A DNA stretch of 64,000 nt. Source: Plecoglossus altivelis. Its lineage: Eukaryota > Chordata > Actinopteri > Osmeriformes > Plecoglossidae. The notes below the pieces were generated by a model that did no database searches, had not been told where the DNA came from, and saw only the letters and a program-made list of their open reading frames with translations. Every line of letters starts with the position of its first letter. Position 1 is the stretch's first letter. Positions 1 to 13,135 of the stretch are shown here, in pieces. A program made the position numbers and the translations under genes. The stretch is from positions 12,230,918 through 12,294,917 of the forward strand of contig BROE01000007.1 of the NCBI GenBank assembly GCA_036571765.1, written 5' to 3'.

Positions 1-1527
1 TGTAAAGACTGAGTGTGTTTTTTTTCTTCTTTTTCTTCGTTTCGATTCAGCAAAATCACAACCGTTGTGATTGTGACTGTGTACAACTGCTGCGTGTCAT
101 TGAATCTATCACTTATGCTCATTCTGTTTCATATGTCAATGCAGCTCGATTAAATAGGGATATACTGTATGTACACGGCGCTACATGCATCCGCCTATCC
201 TCTGTATTTAATATTTCCCTCATTACGACACAACGTATTTACCATGTTATCATTATGCGCTATGTAGGTTCAACAAGTTGCCCAACAACAATTCAGGCCT
301 AATTTCATACAAGGGGAAGACCAAAAAAAACAACAACAAAATGTCTAAATTTAGCTGTCTGACGCCTTTACGAGGCGGGATACTGTACTGAAGTGAGTCA
401 GCCCTCAATCAAAAACGGAGAAGGAAGAGAGAGTATAAAAAAGGGGAAGGGAGGAAAGGAATTCCAGATGTCAACAGTAAAGTTTGTCCAGCTCCGGTTT
501 GTGGCCACTAGAGCTTTGTGTACCTGCGCTGCTAAAGCCATTACGGTGCTCCGCTGGGCTGAGGGACTGAACAACAAAGCCAGGAGAATTCTCGGAAGCC
601 TTTCAATCAAGCGCTCGCTGCCTCTCAGTTGTGATTCGTGCCAGGGTTGTTCCCTCTTCCAGTCCTGTGAACCGCTGCTAATTTGACAAGGAGGAGGCGA
701 GAAGCACGCGGAGTGGTGTGCGTGGGTGCGCGCGTGTGTGTGCGCGACGGTTAAAGTGTGGGAATCTGATTGGAGCATGAGTCTGTCCTCGTAGCACCAT
801 TTGTTTTAACGTCGACCTCTTTTGATCAAGGCGTTGGTCGTGCGGTGCGTGAGGAGGCCCAGAATTTCCCCAAGTCATTCCCAAGGCCCTCGTCCTCCGC
901 ATCCCTCTCTCCTTTCTCCTCCTCATCCTCCTCTTCACAGCCCAACCGCACTCCCAACCCTCCTCCGGCTGACGAAAAACGGTGAATCACTTTCACTTTG
1001 AACAGAGATGAACCAGACCTTGCGGTTGTGTCGAACGTGACGATGGAGCCAGCGTTGATCTCAAGAAGCAGGTCCTGCAGGGACCTCTGAGGTTTGCGCA
1101 ACGAGATGTTTCGCAATCACTGACCGAGACAGACAACCACAAACAAGTCAGAACAAAATATGAAAACATTTTGCTCGTGACTCATGCAAACCAGGGAAGA
1201 TATCGTTGACAAATACATTTATGTTCCAAAACAGGGGACCAGCTGACGCAATCAAAACAGATCACTTGTTGCCAGGTGGCAATCCACATATTCTTAATAT
1301 TGACCAGTAGATGCTTTCTATTGAATGAAAATAAATGACGACAAACATGTCTGCATGCCTCTACGGATGGTATCCTGTAAACATTTGTAATGTTGGACAA
1401 CCAAGTACTTTGACCTTTTGAAATTAGACAAGACTGCTCTCTAGTGGAGAATGGAAGGAACGCATTTGGACATTTTCAGTTTGCGGAGGCAGTTGCGTAC
1501 TTATCCGCCACATCCTATATATATATA

Positions 1528-1537
1528 NNNNNNNNNN
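1528..1537. other. assembly gap (10 N)
   Basis: Ten consecutive N follow a short TA dinucleotide run. The gap size is probably nominal and the true length unknown; the TA run suggests that a simple repeat caused the break. Confidence 0.98.
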
Positions 1538-2497
1538 GGATAAATTCATTTTAATTGGACTCTTGCATCGGTCTCAGCTGACAGCGGGGTTGACTTCAAG
1601 TCATTGAACCACATCATTGTGGAACAAGAATTCATTTTTTGTAGGAGTCCGGGGACATTTGTCCTGCGCTGCGCTGCCGTGAGCTCCCCTTGCCAGGTGA
1701 TTTAAGAGTCCTAGCGAAGATGGAGGCGACCGCAGAGAGAACCGACCTAGCGCTTTGCTGAGAGCAGACTTTAACACTCGCCAGAGAGAGTAGAAGTTCT
1801 TCTGGAGGCTAGAACAGCATGCGTCGCTAACCTTTGCCAGAAAAGCGAGCTTTGTGGTGATTCTCCCGAAACTCTCTGGGAGAGAAGGAGCTGGCTTCAC
1901 ATCAACGAGACTGGACGGACAACCTGAACATTCACAGCAAGCCCCGAGGGAGAGAGACACTCAGGGTACATGTGGTTTGAAATCGCACAGAGAACGTTTT
2001 GTTTCTCTAGTTCTGTACTTCAGCGGGCAACATTTCAGTAAAGCAAGCTTGTCTGAAATAACTAGTCTCCCTCTAGTGGTTTGTATTCATAGGCAAATGT
2101 AGCCCAAGTCCTCTAATTACTTGACAAATTCACTTTCAGAGATCAGAGATTCACACTCATCCAACTGTTTTTAAGACTGATTGAATTGAATTCATGATCA
2201 CAAGGTCCAATGCAATGACCAGCCAGCGCATTACAGCCAGTCTGCGATGATGCAGACCTGATTTTAAAGACACATGCCAGCACGGTCTTTCAAGCACGTT
2301 CACCCTCAACCAGGACAGGTGAAATGGGAGAGCAGCTTAATGTGTGTCCTATTATTTATCACCTCTCTACATGACATAACAGCTGTTCACACTTTACACC
2401 ATAACCCTACCACCAGCACTCAGTTAAATATACCACACATTACATCTGCTGTACAGGTGTCGAGACCCAAAGTGTCTATTATGGTAACCTAACCAAC

Positions 2498-2740
2498 ATG
2501 GACCCTCCCTCCCCGCTGCCCCCCTCCGCTCCCCTCGCCCCCCCCCTCCGTTCCCCTCTGCCCGCCCTCCCTCCCCCTTGTCCCCCTCCCTCCCCTCTGC
2601 CCCCCCCCTTCCCCTCTGCACCCCCTCCCTTCCCCCTGCGGCCCCCCTCCCTCCCATTGTCCCCCTCCCTCCCCTCTGCTCCCCCCTCCCTCCCTCGCCC
2701 CCTCCCCGCTTCTCCACCACCCTCGCACCTAGCAACCTTG
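2498..2740. repeat. C-rich pyrimidine block
   Basis: About 240 bp almost wholly C and T, built from irregular CCCTCC / CCCCCTCC units. The minus strand carries dozens of G-runs of 3-7, so it could form G-quadruplexes. Apparent proline-rich and glycine-rich open frames over it are artefacts of composition. Confidence 0.9.
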
Positions 2741-4788
2741 ACTTGCTATTGTTCGACATAAACCATCCAGGTTCGTTCGACAGTAAGAGGGACCTTGGCG
2801 AGCGCCCGTGACTGTGAGTGGAACACATTGCCATGAGCCTCACAGGGACCCGTTTGGGCTCAAGCCCCCCCCCCCCCCCCGCCCCCCCACCCCTCCCAAG
2901 TGTGAGAGCGTAGAGTCACACCCACCCAAGTACTGTTTTCACAAGAACATCTGTCTCCAATTCACAGTCAACCATACGTGACCACACAGTCATTATCCAT
3001 AGACAACGAGTGACTTTTCTGCCACACACCATCTTGCTTCGTCATATTTATTTATTTGTGTACGAAAATGAATCAACGTCAGAAAAGGCGAGGCAATTTT
3101 CCGCCATTTCTTGACGTTCATGGGATAATAAGATTCCCCAGGTTTGTTTGGACTGTTTGAGTACCCATTATGCTACAAGATGACTGTATACAACGTGTGG
3201 TGTAGTGTGCTACTTATTGATGGACAATAAACACAAACCTGTACCGTTAGCAAGGGGTTTACAGTGTTCTTCAATCCGCCAGAAGAGGGTGCTGTTTGAC
3301 CATTGTGGTTACCTTCTACAGTGTAGTACCTGCGGTGTGAAGCTCCCCTTGGGTCAACTTCATTCACGTCTTTTTGAAATACATTTGGCTTCAACTTGAA
3401 CCTCTTCCAAAATCCTGCAGAAGCTGCAGCACATTGTGACGATAATAACAATTTCACAGTGTGGGAGATCTACGCGTCAGCTGTTGGCAATTAGTAATAA
3501 TCTTGGAATCCCCTTGAAATTCAGAGCATTGTGTAATCGCCGTTCCTGCGTCATACGGCCAGAAGATAGTTCTCCTGGTCGATGCTGGGGTTCAAGGGAG
3601 AGACCTACACAGCCACAGACCAGTGATGTGGTCTGGTCAAGCTCTTACGTTCTTCTCTCTTGAGTGTACTTGAATGCTTGTTTGGATGTCTTTTATATTG
3701 AACTTAGTCTGTTTCAACACTTGAGAGACTCCCTTGTCTATGCTGGAGTACACTTGCACATTAGCCACAGTAAACAGCAGTCACTAAATCAACTCACAGG
3801 CACAACTTGTGTGAGTGTGCATGTTTGCGTCCATATGTGTACGTGTGTTGGTATATTTGGGATCTAGGCATGCGTGCGTGTTTGTGTCTGTGTGTGTGTC
3901 CCTGCATGTGTGTGAGTGAAAGGCTTCCGTTCATGTGTATTAGATTGGGGTTGGCGCACAGTGTGTCTTCTGAAACACGGCCCATGTAAGTCGACCATGT
4001 ATGTCTGCTTCTGTCTGTCTTCCTACCCAATGATCATCTGCCAACTCAAGCATAGCTAACACAGGGAAAAGACACACACAAACACACACTCACACACAGA
4101 TAATCCTGCATACACTCAAGTCTCAAATGTGTGACATTTTTCTGACCCCCTACTAATCACCCAGATTAGAATTCCACCCAAACATTCTGATTAACGTCCA
4201 TTTAATGTCCACAGCTATAGATAAAGTTGACGCTGGTACACTAAAAAAATGTTCAGCTTACCATCTAAATCACCTGTACCGGAAGAGCACGTGTGGTTTC
4301 GAATCATATGCACACCCTTCACAGAGACCTATTCTCAATCTCCACCCTCCATAGCCCTCGGGTGCCCATACCACTGTATGTACATACTGTAAAGATCGCA
4401 TAAACAGATCAGTCCAGCGGTTTACAGTGGAGAGGCAGAGGGGGCGGGGTGAATAAGGGTAATTAAAGTGTATGCATGCAAGCGTCTGAATACCTCTGCC
4501 TCACTTCCTCCCTGGACCAGCCGCTCTTTCCATCGCTAGCGTGGAAAGTAAACACACAGAGCCATAGGAATGTTATCCCACCAAAAAAAAACCTACTCAT
4601 TTGCCCTGATTACATTAATATTTTTTAGCTCAAATTGCCCTTTTCCCCTTCCTATTGCTCTTGTTTATTTTTTTCCCTCTCTTCCATCTCTCCACTCCCC
4701 CCCCCACCTCTTTCATTGCTTTCACTATTAGTGCACAATTAGGGGCGATTAGTTGGTAGACAGATGCCCTGTGTTTCCGGGGAAATGC

Positions 4789-4816
<28 letters not shown>
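4789..4816. repeat. (TG)n microsatellite
   Basis: Uninterrupted TG dinucleotides, 14 units. Confidence 0.98.
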
Positions 4817-4819
<3 letters not shown>

Positions 4820-6252
4820 GTGAGGGTCTTAAAGGAAGTGGTATTACTAAATCACTGTCAGGGTCAAAGAGTGAGGTGGACGAAGACAGGAACAGAGGAA
4901 GTAGAGGAGAGACTGACCCTTCCTGTCACCATGTGGTCTCCTTCCTGGGTCAGTTGGTTCGCACCAGGTTCCACTTCCTGTGTTCAGCATCCCTGCCATT
5001 GGCGAGGACTTTTGACAATCACCGTCTCTGTGTCATCTTGTCTCTCTCTCGGTCTCTCTTCCCCTATCGTTCTGATTCATTTTTATGTTTACCGTTCAAG
5101 TTTTGACTCTTCCGCTCTACATCTCTGCATCCCTCCGGTCGGTCCTGTAGGTCACCGAATCCAGAATGACCAAGACGGAAAACTCTTCCGCACTCTCCTT
5201 TGAAATCCCATCCATTCTTGTCTGCGAATCAAGATCCATTCTGCTCGCGTTGGGAGCCTTGCCAGCACAAACAAGACTCACATGCACAGTGAGGTGTCTG
5301 CACACAGAACCAGCATTGCTGAGCTGTAAGGAATCGACTGCCGCATCTGCCTTCAAATACTCAGACGTCAGCCTGACATGCATCCTGATTTTGCGAGGCA
5401 ATTCATCTTTTAAAAGTTATTACTATTTATGTGCACTAAAATCTCTTCTGGCTCTAGGTGCATGCAGGATTAACAGGTGTTTGTCTGTTATGTGAATCGG
5501 TTGCAGCTGGGTCATTGCTGAAAGGTCCCACTTTTTATAGATATCAACTCAGGTCGTAACACTGCAGTGCGCTATGTAACGTTGCTTTAAAACATATGCT
5601 CTTCCTTGAGCTTATTGACTTGGATTCTGGACTTCAAAATTGATTTGCCGGGAAACAGAACTGCAGAAACTGTCACACCGGACTTCAAACCGAAGGCCAG
5701 ACGGTCATTGTGACTCCGATAGGTCCTTAACTCTTTAACAGTTTTCCTGAGACAAGTTCTTTGAAATAGTAACGTCTCTCCGAAAAGATTTACTTGGATT
5801 CGATGGATGAAAATAAAACACTCAGAGTACTTCTAACTACTAACATCAACAGTGGCCTATCTACATACTGCCGTTTCCACAGGCACGCACCCACACAGCC
5901 TTTTCAAGGGCTTACCGACGCCTCCTGTGCGGTTTGTAAACTCCTGAAGAGTGTCTTCTTTTACACGGGCCTTGAGAGATCTTTTTGTCTTTGATGAAAT
6001 AGGTCAGGCTCAGCGAGAGACGAGGGACGAGGAGAAGAAAGGACAGAGCGAGAGCAGGAGGAGGAGAGTGAGAGATTAAGTGTGTGGTTGTTCTGGCAGC
6101 GGCGAGCAGAATAGGGAATCGTGCCAACAGAAACTCTCTGTGACTCCGCGATACACAGGCCTAAACACAAACACGCACGCACGCACCAACGCACACTGTT
6201 GATTTTCCTCCCTCTCTAACTCTCACAAACATTTACACATGCATCATGCTTG

Positions 6253-6262
6253 TACACACACA

Positions 6263-6298
<36 letters not shown>
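6253..6298. repeat. (CA)n microsatellite
   Basis: CA repeats with one CAGA interruption near the left end. Confidence 0.98.
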
Positions 6299-6299
<1 letters not shown>

Positions 6300-6954
6300 G
6301 CTCCAGCTTTTCTAACTGTGGACTGTTTGTGCCTGGGTTTGTCGACAGAAATGATTTATTGAGAAAATACCAAATTATTTGCCTCATAGTCGAATGTAAA
6401 TATTAGTTAAATCAGTATGGCACTCCCTCAAAACTAACAAAGTTAAACAATGGGCCCAATAGCTTTATCAGACTTAGCATGTAGAAACGTCTAAGAAATA
6501 GTTCAGACAAAGTGTGTTGATGTTTCAGCTCTCAAACGTTTACTGAACTGGGAAGACAGAACACAAGACTGGTGAGAACACCAGAGCTGCAGTATATGTT
6601 TCTCATTTAAATATGCATAAATACCTCCAAATGATTGCCACGGAAGTGCTTGGAAATCGCAAAAACCTGTTTATGAGAACTCAATTAAATATGCCCGAGG
6701 ATTCGTTTTCCTGTGTTTCTTAGAAGTCCTTAATGTTACTGGTCACCTGGGAGAGATGTGGAGAAACGCATTGGCACAGAGAAGAAAGGGTTTCCTGGAA
6801 TGCTTGCCTGAGTCACTTTCTGAGGCAGTAACAACAGCTCCATTAGCTAATATGAATAACACTCTATGGGTGCAAGTGATGGTCCAGTTCTTATCTCATG
6901 CTTTCTTCCGACACTACGGATTACAAGCAGAGTCAGAGAATGTGACTGGGCTTG

Positions 6955-7050
6955 AACTGGGGCTGGGGCTGAGGCCAGGGCTGGGACTGAGGCAGAAACA
7001 GAGGCCAGGGCTGAGGCAGAGACAGAGACAGAGGCCGGGACAGAGTCCAT
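6955..7050. repeat. degenerate hexanucleotide-like G-rich repeat
   Basis: Irregular repetition of GGGGCTGAGGC / GAGGCAGAGACA motifs with a period near six, open in frame on both strands (for example an LRPGLGLRQ-type frame). No similarity to a known protein; probably a decayed simple repeat. Confidence 0.7.
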
Positions 7051-7333
7051 TGAGGCCGATGCTGGGTCAGGGCCTGTGTTTATTCCTGTAGCCTGCGTGT
7101 GCTCTGCGTGTGGAGCTGCATTCACAGCAGCCTATGGGGGATTTAACCATTCAGCCAAATCATGGCACACTTATCTCTTTCAGGTCTTTATCTCCTTACA
7201 CTGTAATTGCTGACTTCCAATCACGCTGTTTACCCTGATGGGCAGCGAGCACAGCCTTTTCCTTCATCTGGTTGGTTCATTCTTGTTTCCCCTGTTTAAC
7301 CTCCATCCGCCATATTGCCCTCAGTACTTACCT

Positions 7334-7498
7334 AGACCTGGAGAGACAACATTAGACCTGGAGAGATAGCATTAGACCTGGAGAGATAGCATTAAACCTG
7401 GAGAGACCGCATTAGACCTAGAGGGAAGACATTAGACCTGGACAGACAACATTAAACCTAGAGTGAAGAGATTAAACTTGTAGAGATTACATTAGACT
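7334..7498. repeat. 20-bp minisatellite, about 8 copies
   Basis: The unit is AGACCTGGAGAGACAACATT, with copies starting every 20 bp from 7334 to 7474 and a partial copy after that. Copies diverge towards the right end (AAACCTAGAGTGAAGAGATT and similar), so the array is decaying at one side. Confidence 0.96.
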
Positions 7499-9051
7499 GT
7501 CATTTTGATCACCTAGAAACCTGGTGTCTTATCACACACAATGATCAGACACTGGTGTGTTTCAGAGACACATGGCTTGGATTTAGGATCAAGTGTGCTT
7601 GAGTTGCGCACTGCAGTATATACAACCCCCCGCCCCTTCCCTTTATCTGTCTTGCTGATCTTGTTTGTGTGAAGAGGGACCACATTGTTAGCTTACTATG
7701 TCCTTGGTGGGAATGGCAAAACCCCAACATAAAGACCATCAAATATGTCAATATTTCGTGTTCTTGTGTCTCACTATAACACATGGCGTCAGCCACCCAG
7801 CCCAGTGCTGCTGGGCGGCTCGTGGTAGAACCTTGGCTTCGCCTTGTTGTCGTGGTTACCCAACTGCCGCGCCACCTCAAAGGGGGCTAGAATAACGCAA
7901 ACCATCTTGAACTAATTCACTGGTGGAGGATCAAGCAAGGACTAACAGAACAGATTGATTACATTGGATCAAGCAGGAATCTGCTGTGTTCAACCTGGGC
8001 TTGTCTTCTAGGCAGTAGAGCACAGCAGCCAAAGCTACAGTTTCACCCTGAACATTTAGACCAAGTGCTCTGGAGTCAACTTCACTTTTGGTTTGGACTG
8101 TAACTCCCAGCGATAGAGAAAAAAAAGGCATTTATGTCTAGACAGATATGTTTGGTTAGTTGAGATTAAACATTTTAAGAAAAGCTGCTTAAGTCTGATA
8201 TTGAATACTTTCATGGGATGATAGGAGTTCAAATGTATGTTGCCAGCGTTGCAATGCGGCAACAGTAGAAAAAAAGGTTGGTAGAAAAAACTGTTGGATA
8301 TTTTTGCCTCAATGCGTGGAGGAGAATAGGTGGCGTTGGGATGTAGGTGACATGAAGGAGGGAATTTGGAATATCTTATAGACTAGGTAAGATCACTGCA
8401 CACTGTGTGGGTGACTAGCTGGGCTGGAGGTTAATCAAGCAAGCCTTAACGATGCTGGTTCTTGTCTGACAGTCAGTGTGTGTTTGTGTCAAGGAAATAA
8501 CAATGGGACGTGGCATCAGTTTGTCTGAGAACAATTTGAAATTCTAACTGAAGAGATGTGTGTCCAAGCACCATGGTTTCACAGTCACGCCCAAAACAAA
8601 CACACTATGGAACTTGGGTGGTGTGTGTCTGTCTGTTGTGGAAATTCACTTATACTGATTAAGGAAGATAGACTGAATGATTCTCATGCGAAGACCTCAT
8701 CACTGCAAGTACAGTATGAAATCGTTCTACTAAAAAGTCTTTCTTTTTTTGTTTCTTATACTAGTCTTTGGTATTAGATATGCTAATTTGCTCAAGGTTA
8801 CATATTTCTACCACTTCTGCTTTTATCTGTCTTGGCAACATGCCAGTTGCTGTCATCCCTGTCCAGAGATACACATACGATGGCAAACATGTCTGCTTCT
8901 ACGAATACACGTTAATTCACTTACTTAGAGCAATAAACATTTTAATGTAATTTTCCATTACAACATGTGTGTGTGTCATAGAGGAAAACCTGATTGAGAA
9001 AGATTGAAAATCCCAGTGTTTTACCACTGTCAATCACCACGAATATCCCCT

Positions 9052-9071
9052 TCTGTCTCTCTGTCTCTCTG

Positions 9072-9149
<78 letters not shown>
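9052..9149. repeat. (CT)n microsatellite with GTCTCT left part
   Basis: The left half is a CTGTCTCT variant repeat, the right half a pure CT run of about 57 bp. Serine/leucine-rich and arginine/glutamate-rich frames over it are artefacts. Confidence 0.98.
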
Positions 9150-9153
<4 letters not shown>

Positions 9154-12100
9154 TCTGTCTTCCACTGTTTTGATGGTTGTATTTTTCTTCACAGAAACAG
9201 ATCATGAGGAAACCCCCATGTGACTCACATGGAAATATACCTGCTTGCCAAATACCTAATATTCCACATCATGTCCCTTCCGGGTTTAATTTTCATTAAG
9301 GTGTGCAATGGATGACATAGGACTGTCAGTTAGGAAAGTTTTAGAGAGAAAGGGTGTAACTGTCAGGGTAGAGTGTACATACCAGAAGGAATTGTCATTG
9401 CCACAGTGCCACTCCCCAAATATGTCCTTTTGAAGAATTCTTTACTGGAACCTGCTTCTTGTTTCACTGTGTGATCTCTAAGGTAATTGTGATGGAATTG
9501 GTTTGTCACTGTTAACGAACTGTGTACATACGTGGGAAAAAAACAATTCTGTGTGTTTACATCTGTATTTTTTGTTCGGGTTGGGCGTTGGGACGTCTGC
9601 ACATGCTCCAGATTGTTGTCATCTGAGGTTTCGCGAGGTTAGCTCATGTGGAAAGCTGCATCCAGAGCTTGCTTCATCTCACATGGTTTCAATACGACCA
9701 TCTCAGAGACCTCAGGGACTCACAGTGGGATTCCCCAGTCTCGGGCAGTGTGACTAGCAAGGGAGGGAAGCAACAAGGGAGGAGAGGAAGTAGGGTGGAG
9801 GGATGAGGGGGTGTAAATGGGTCTTCACACACCTCACTCCTGGACTTGTCAGTTCCCTCCCTCCAGCTCCCCCCCCCCCCCCCACCCCCCCGCTTGTTTT
9901 TATTAAGACTTGCAAAATGACATGCTGACTCACGAGGTTCGTTTTTGCCTCCCGCTCCTCGGAGCCGTGGCGCTCGATGAGAGACGCTCCGCGCGTTCTC
10001 CCAACAGCCTGATCTCTCGTCTTTGTCCCGCGGAAAGGTTTGAAGACCACGGGTCTTTCTCCACTGGGGTTGTTTCCATTCAGTGTGCTGGCAGGAAGAG
10101 GACATTTGACTTGTTTGTTTTCGTTCGATACCCAGAGTAGTGGAGAGGGAGGAAGCAGGAAGGCATTGGTGAGAACTGGCATGGAATGCATCCAGTGCAT
10201 ACCTTTGTAAACAAAGGGCTTTTCTCTTACTAGTTAGCTGGAAGGGGCTTCTCTGTCAGGGATGCCCCCTGTGCTGGTGTCAGTTCAGGGATCTGTGGAG
10301 ATCATGTGTGTTCACATGGATCCTGCAGAGAGGAGGGGCGCTGAGGGGTCAGACGGGGTCACTGACAGGCACTGCAGGAGGATGTGACTCTGCGATCCAG
10401 GCAGGTCGACAGATGCGGGCACACTGATAGCGTCTGTCAGTAGAGCTAGGGCTGGCCATTGACGAGTAATGTGGGACAGCTATAGAGGAGGCTGGCTACA
10501 CAGAGCTCGCTGTGTGAGGCACCAGAGCTGCGGGGTTCACCATGGCTAGTTTGGTCCATGTCAGGACAAGTTCCCTGCTCTGTTTTCATTCCCGCTGAGG
10601 TGGAAAGTGCTATTTGGGTTAAAATTTGGAGGGTCTTTTTTTTTAATAAATAGAGCTTTGGTTTTGTGGGAACAGACTGCAAAGCATTGTTTGACCCCAG
10701 GGAAACACTCTCATTTTCTATACGTTATTTGATTCTTTGCAAAATATAGTCCCATGAATAATAAGCCAATGGGATTAGCTCATAACCCAAAAAGTACCCA
10801 ATGAATCCTCACTTAAGGCATATCTGCTAACAAAACAGCACAGCATTCTCAAGTGGGACGTGTATTATTTCAAGGGGAAAGCATTTACTGTACACAAGAG
10901 GAAGCAGAGAGCTAAAACAAACAACAACATGCAGTTGTCTAAGAACCAGACTCCAGTACCAGCACTGAGTGGCCCAGGCTGGCCCAGCAGGGTGGCTATA
11001 CGGCCGCGGTGGAGATAAGATCTGGTGCAGAGCTGCGTTCCATAACAAACACGCACCCCGATAAAGGAGTGGGGGGTGGGGAGGGATGTTATCCCGGCGT
11101 TGCAGACATAAACACGGTCCCTCATGTGTGACGGGGGTCATTTACATCAACCACCACTATTAGGCCTATTAGGGTTCAGTGCCTATGAATCCACAGGGCT
11201 TTCCCTGTTTGGCAGACTAGCAAGAGGGGAAAAGTACACTTCAATTACATGTGGCTGACAGGAATGGCAACTGAGATAGCAGGAAAGTAGGAAACAGAGG
11301 TGGGGTTTCACAAAATAGCTCAGGAGACTATGTTTTACTGCTCTAAAACGGCCCCAAAGTCGGTCAGAGAGCTAGAGTTGCAAGGTCAGTCTCAGGTTCT
11401 CAGTCGTAAGTGTTGTTGTTGGTTACCGGCATTTTGGACCCAGATCCCCTCACCTAGCTTGGCTCTGATAAGACGTCTGCTCTTACACCCTCTCTGGGTC
11501 AGATGAGTGAACAGTATACAGGTTCACTGTGATTGGGTGTCATTGCCTCTCAGACGACGCTAGGCCGCTCAGCTTTTTATGGGCACATTTAACGGATAGG
11601 TTTGCATGCAGAGATCCCGAGGCTACGTGTGTATTCTTCCCTGACTTATTTTAGTCTCGGCTCGTCTATCTCGGAGACTGTTTTATGTTTATGTTCAAGA
11701 AGTAAATCGCTTGGCAACGTTTTCTGAATTCCTTTATGAAGTAGTTGTTTAGGTTTAATTACTTTTGGCGGGCTACTATTATCTCGTATATATATTATTT
11801 ATTTATTATTATTGTAGACACCCTAACACGTTTATGTTTTAGTTATGAAATATGCCGCTAACGCCACAGTCAGATAAACATCACTAACCTCAAAGACCTG
11901 TGCGCTTTACAGTAGCTACAGTACACTACTAGCTAGTCAGTATCAGGGAGGTACCTAGCAAGCTCAAAACGGCTAAAAAGCAGCTTTAGAAATGCCACAG
12001 ACAGACCAGGATGATAACATCTTATGCAGCTAGTGACATTTCCAGGATGGTATGTCAACACCCTGTATTTGAGTCTGTTATAGCGAGAAGCATCATAACC

Positions 12101-12989
12101 ATGCTGTTTGTAAGCATTCTACCTACGCCCTGCCTGGACCGCAGAAGCGGGCTCCTTCTGGTTGGCTATAGGAATCAAATTGAACAGTAGTTGCAGGTAC
12201 CTGGGTCGGATGCTGGGAGCAAAACGGAGTGTGATTGAAAAAGTATTACAATAGTCCGGCTTCATCAGTTGAGCAAAATTGCACATCGCGCCCTCTTACA
12301 TATGTCCTGATGTGCTTGAAGTTATCCAGCAATGATCTAGCTACAAGTAACAGGCCAGCTACAAGCCAGTTAGTCAAAGAACTTTCAACATATCACCATT
12401 CCCTCTTGCACCAAGTAAGTAAAATGTGAAGAGAACCCTGTTTCATTTGACATTCACCAAGTCTCTAAAGTTTGATCAAAACTTTGGCGTGGGATTCCTG
12501 GAGAGGGGTGTGGAGGGAGGTGCAATCGAATTGTAACAACAAGTGTCATCAACTCGTCAAGACACCTTCCTCCAGATACCTGCGCCTAGTCCATTATTCG
12601 AAAAGCAGGACAAGTTATTCCGCAGGCTTTTTTGCCAGTCTTTTTGTAAGTCTTTACTCATTTACAAAACACAGACACATCAGTTCTAAAACGCATGAAC
12701 GCCATAAAAACTCTTCTCCACATATTAGGACGCTAAACGTTAGTTCAAAAGTTGAAACCGTAGATGCAGGTGATAATATGATGAATGTATGTAATAATCT
12801 ACGGTGGCAGCTAGAACACCTTACAATTTCCCCCTAAATTGTACCCTGTCTAGTTTGTATTATCTTTCTGTCATCAGCAAATTTCCCTTCCGAATTCCAT
12901 GCTATTTGACTGTAAATATGTGAAATCCCGGCGTGTTTTTACGCATGGTTGTGAAGGAGCGGTGCAGACAGGACTGTAGGCTGGTGTGG

Positions 12990-13135
12990 GAAGTGAGCCT
13001 GACTGCCGACGGCAGCAGGTCATCCTTGAAGGAGCCAGCCGCCACTTAATGAAGGCCCTCCACGCTGGCACCATTACAGGCTCAGACACAATTGAAATAA
13101 TTAGAGGGGAAACTGCTCTGGAATTTCAAGGGGTC
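12990..13135. promoter_or_regulatory. candidate conserved non-coding element
   Basis: Non-repetitive sequence dense in homeodomain-type cores: CACTTAATG, CCATTACAG, ACAATTGAAATAATTAG. No open frame accounts for it. Conservation is inferred from texture only. Confidence 0.3.

Noticed and set aside
2424..2843. 139-aa glycine/arginine-rich and opposing proline-rich frames
   Set aside because: Created by the C-rich simple repeat.
8942..9207. Serine/leucine-rich and RE-repeat frames
   Set aside because: Translation of the (CT)n microsatellite.
9754..10200. 148-aa minus-strand frame over the CpG-dense patch
   Set aside because: Runs through a poly(G) tract and shows no recognisable domain; both strands are open at once, as expected from composition.
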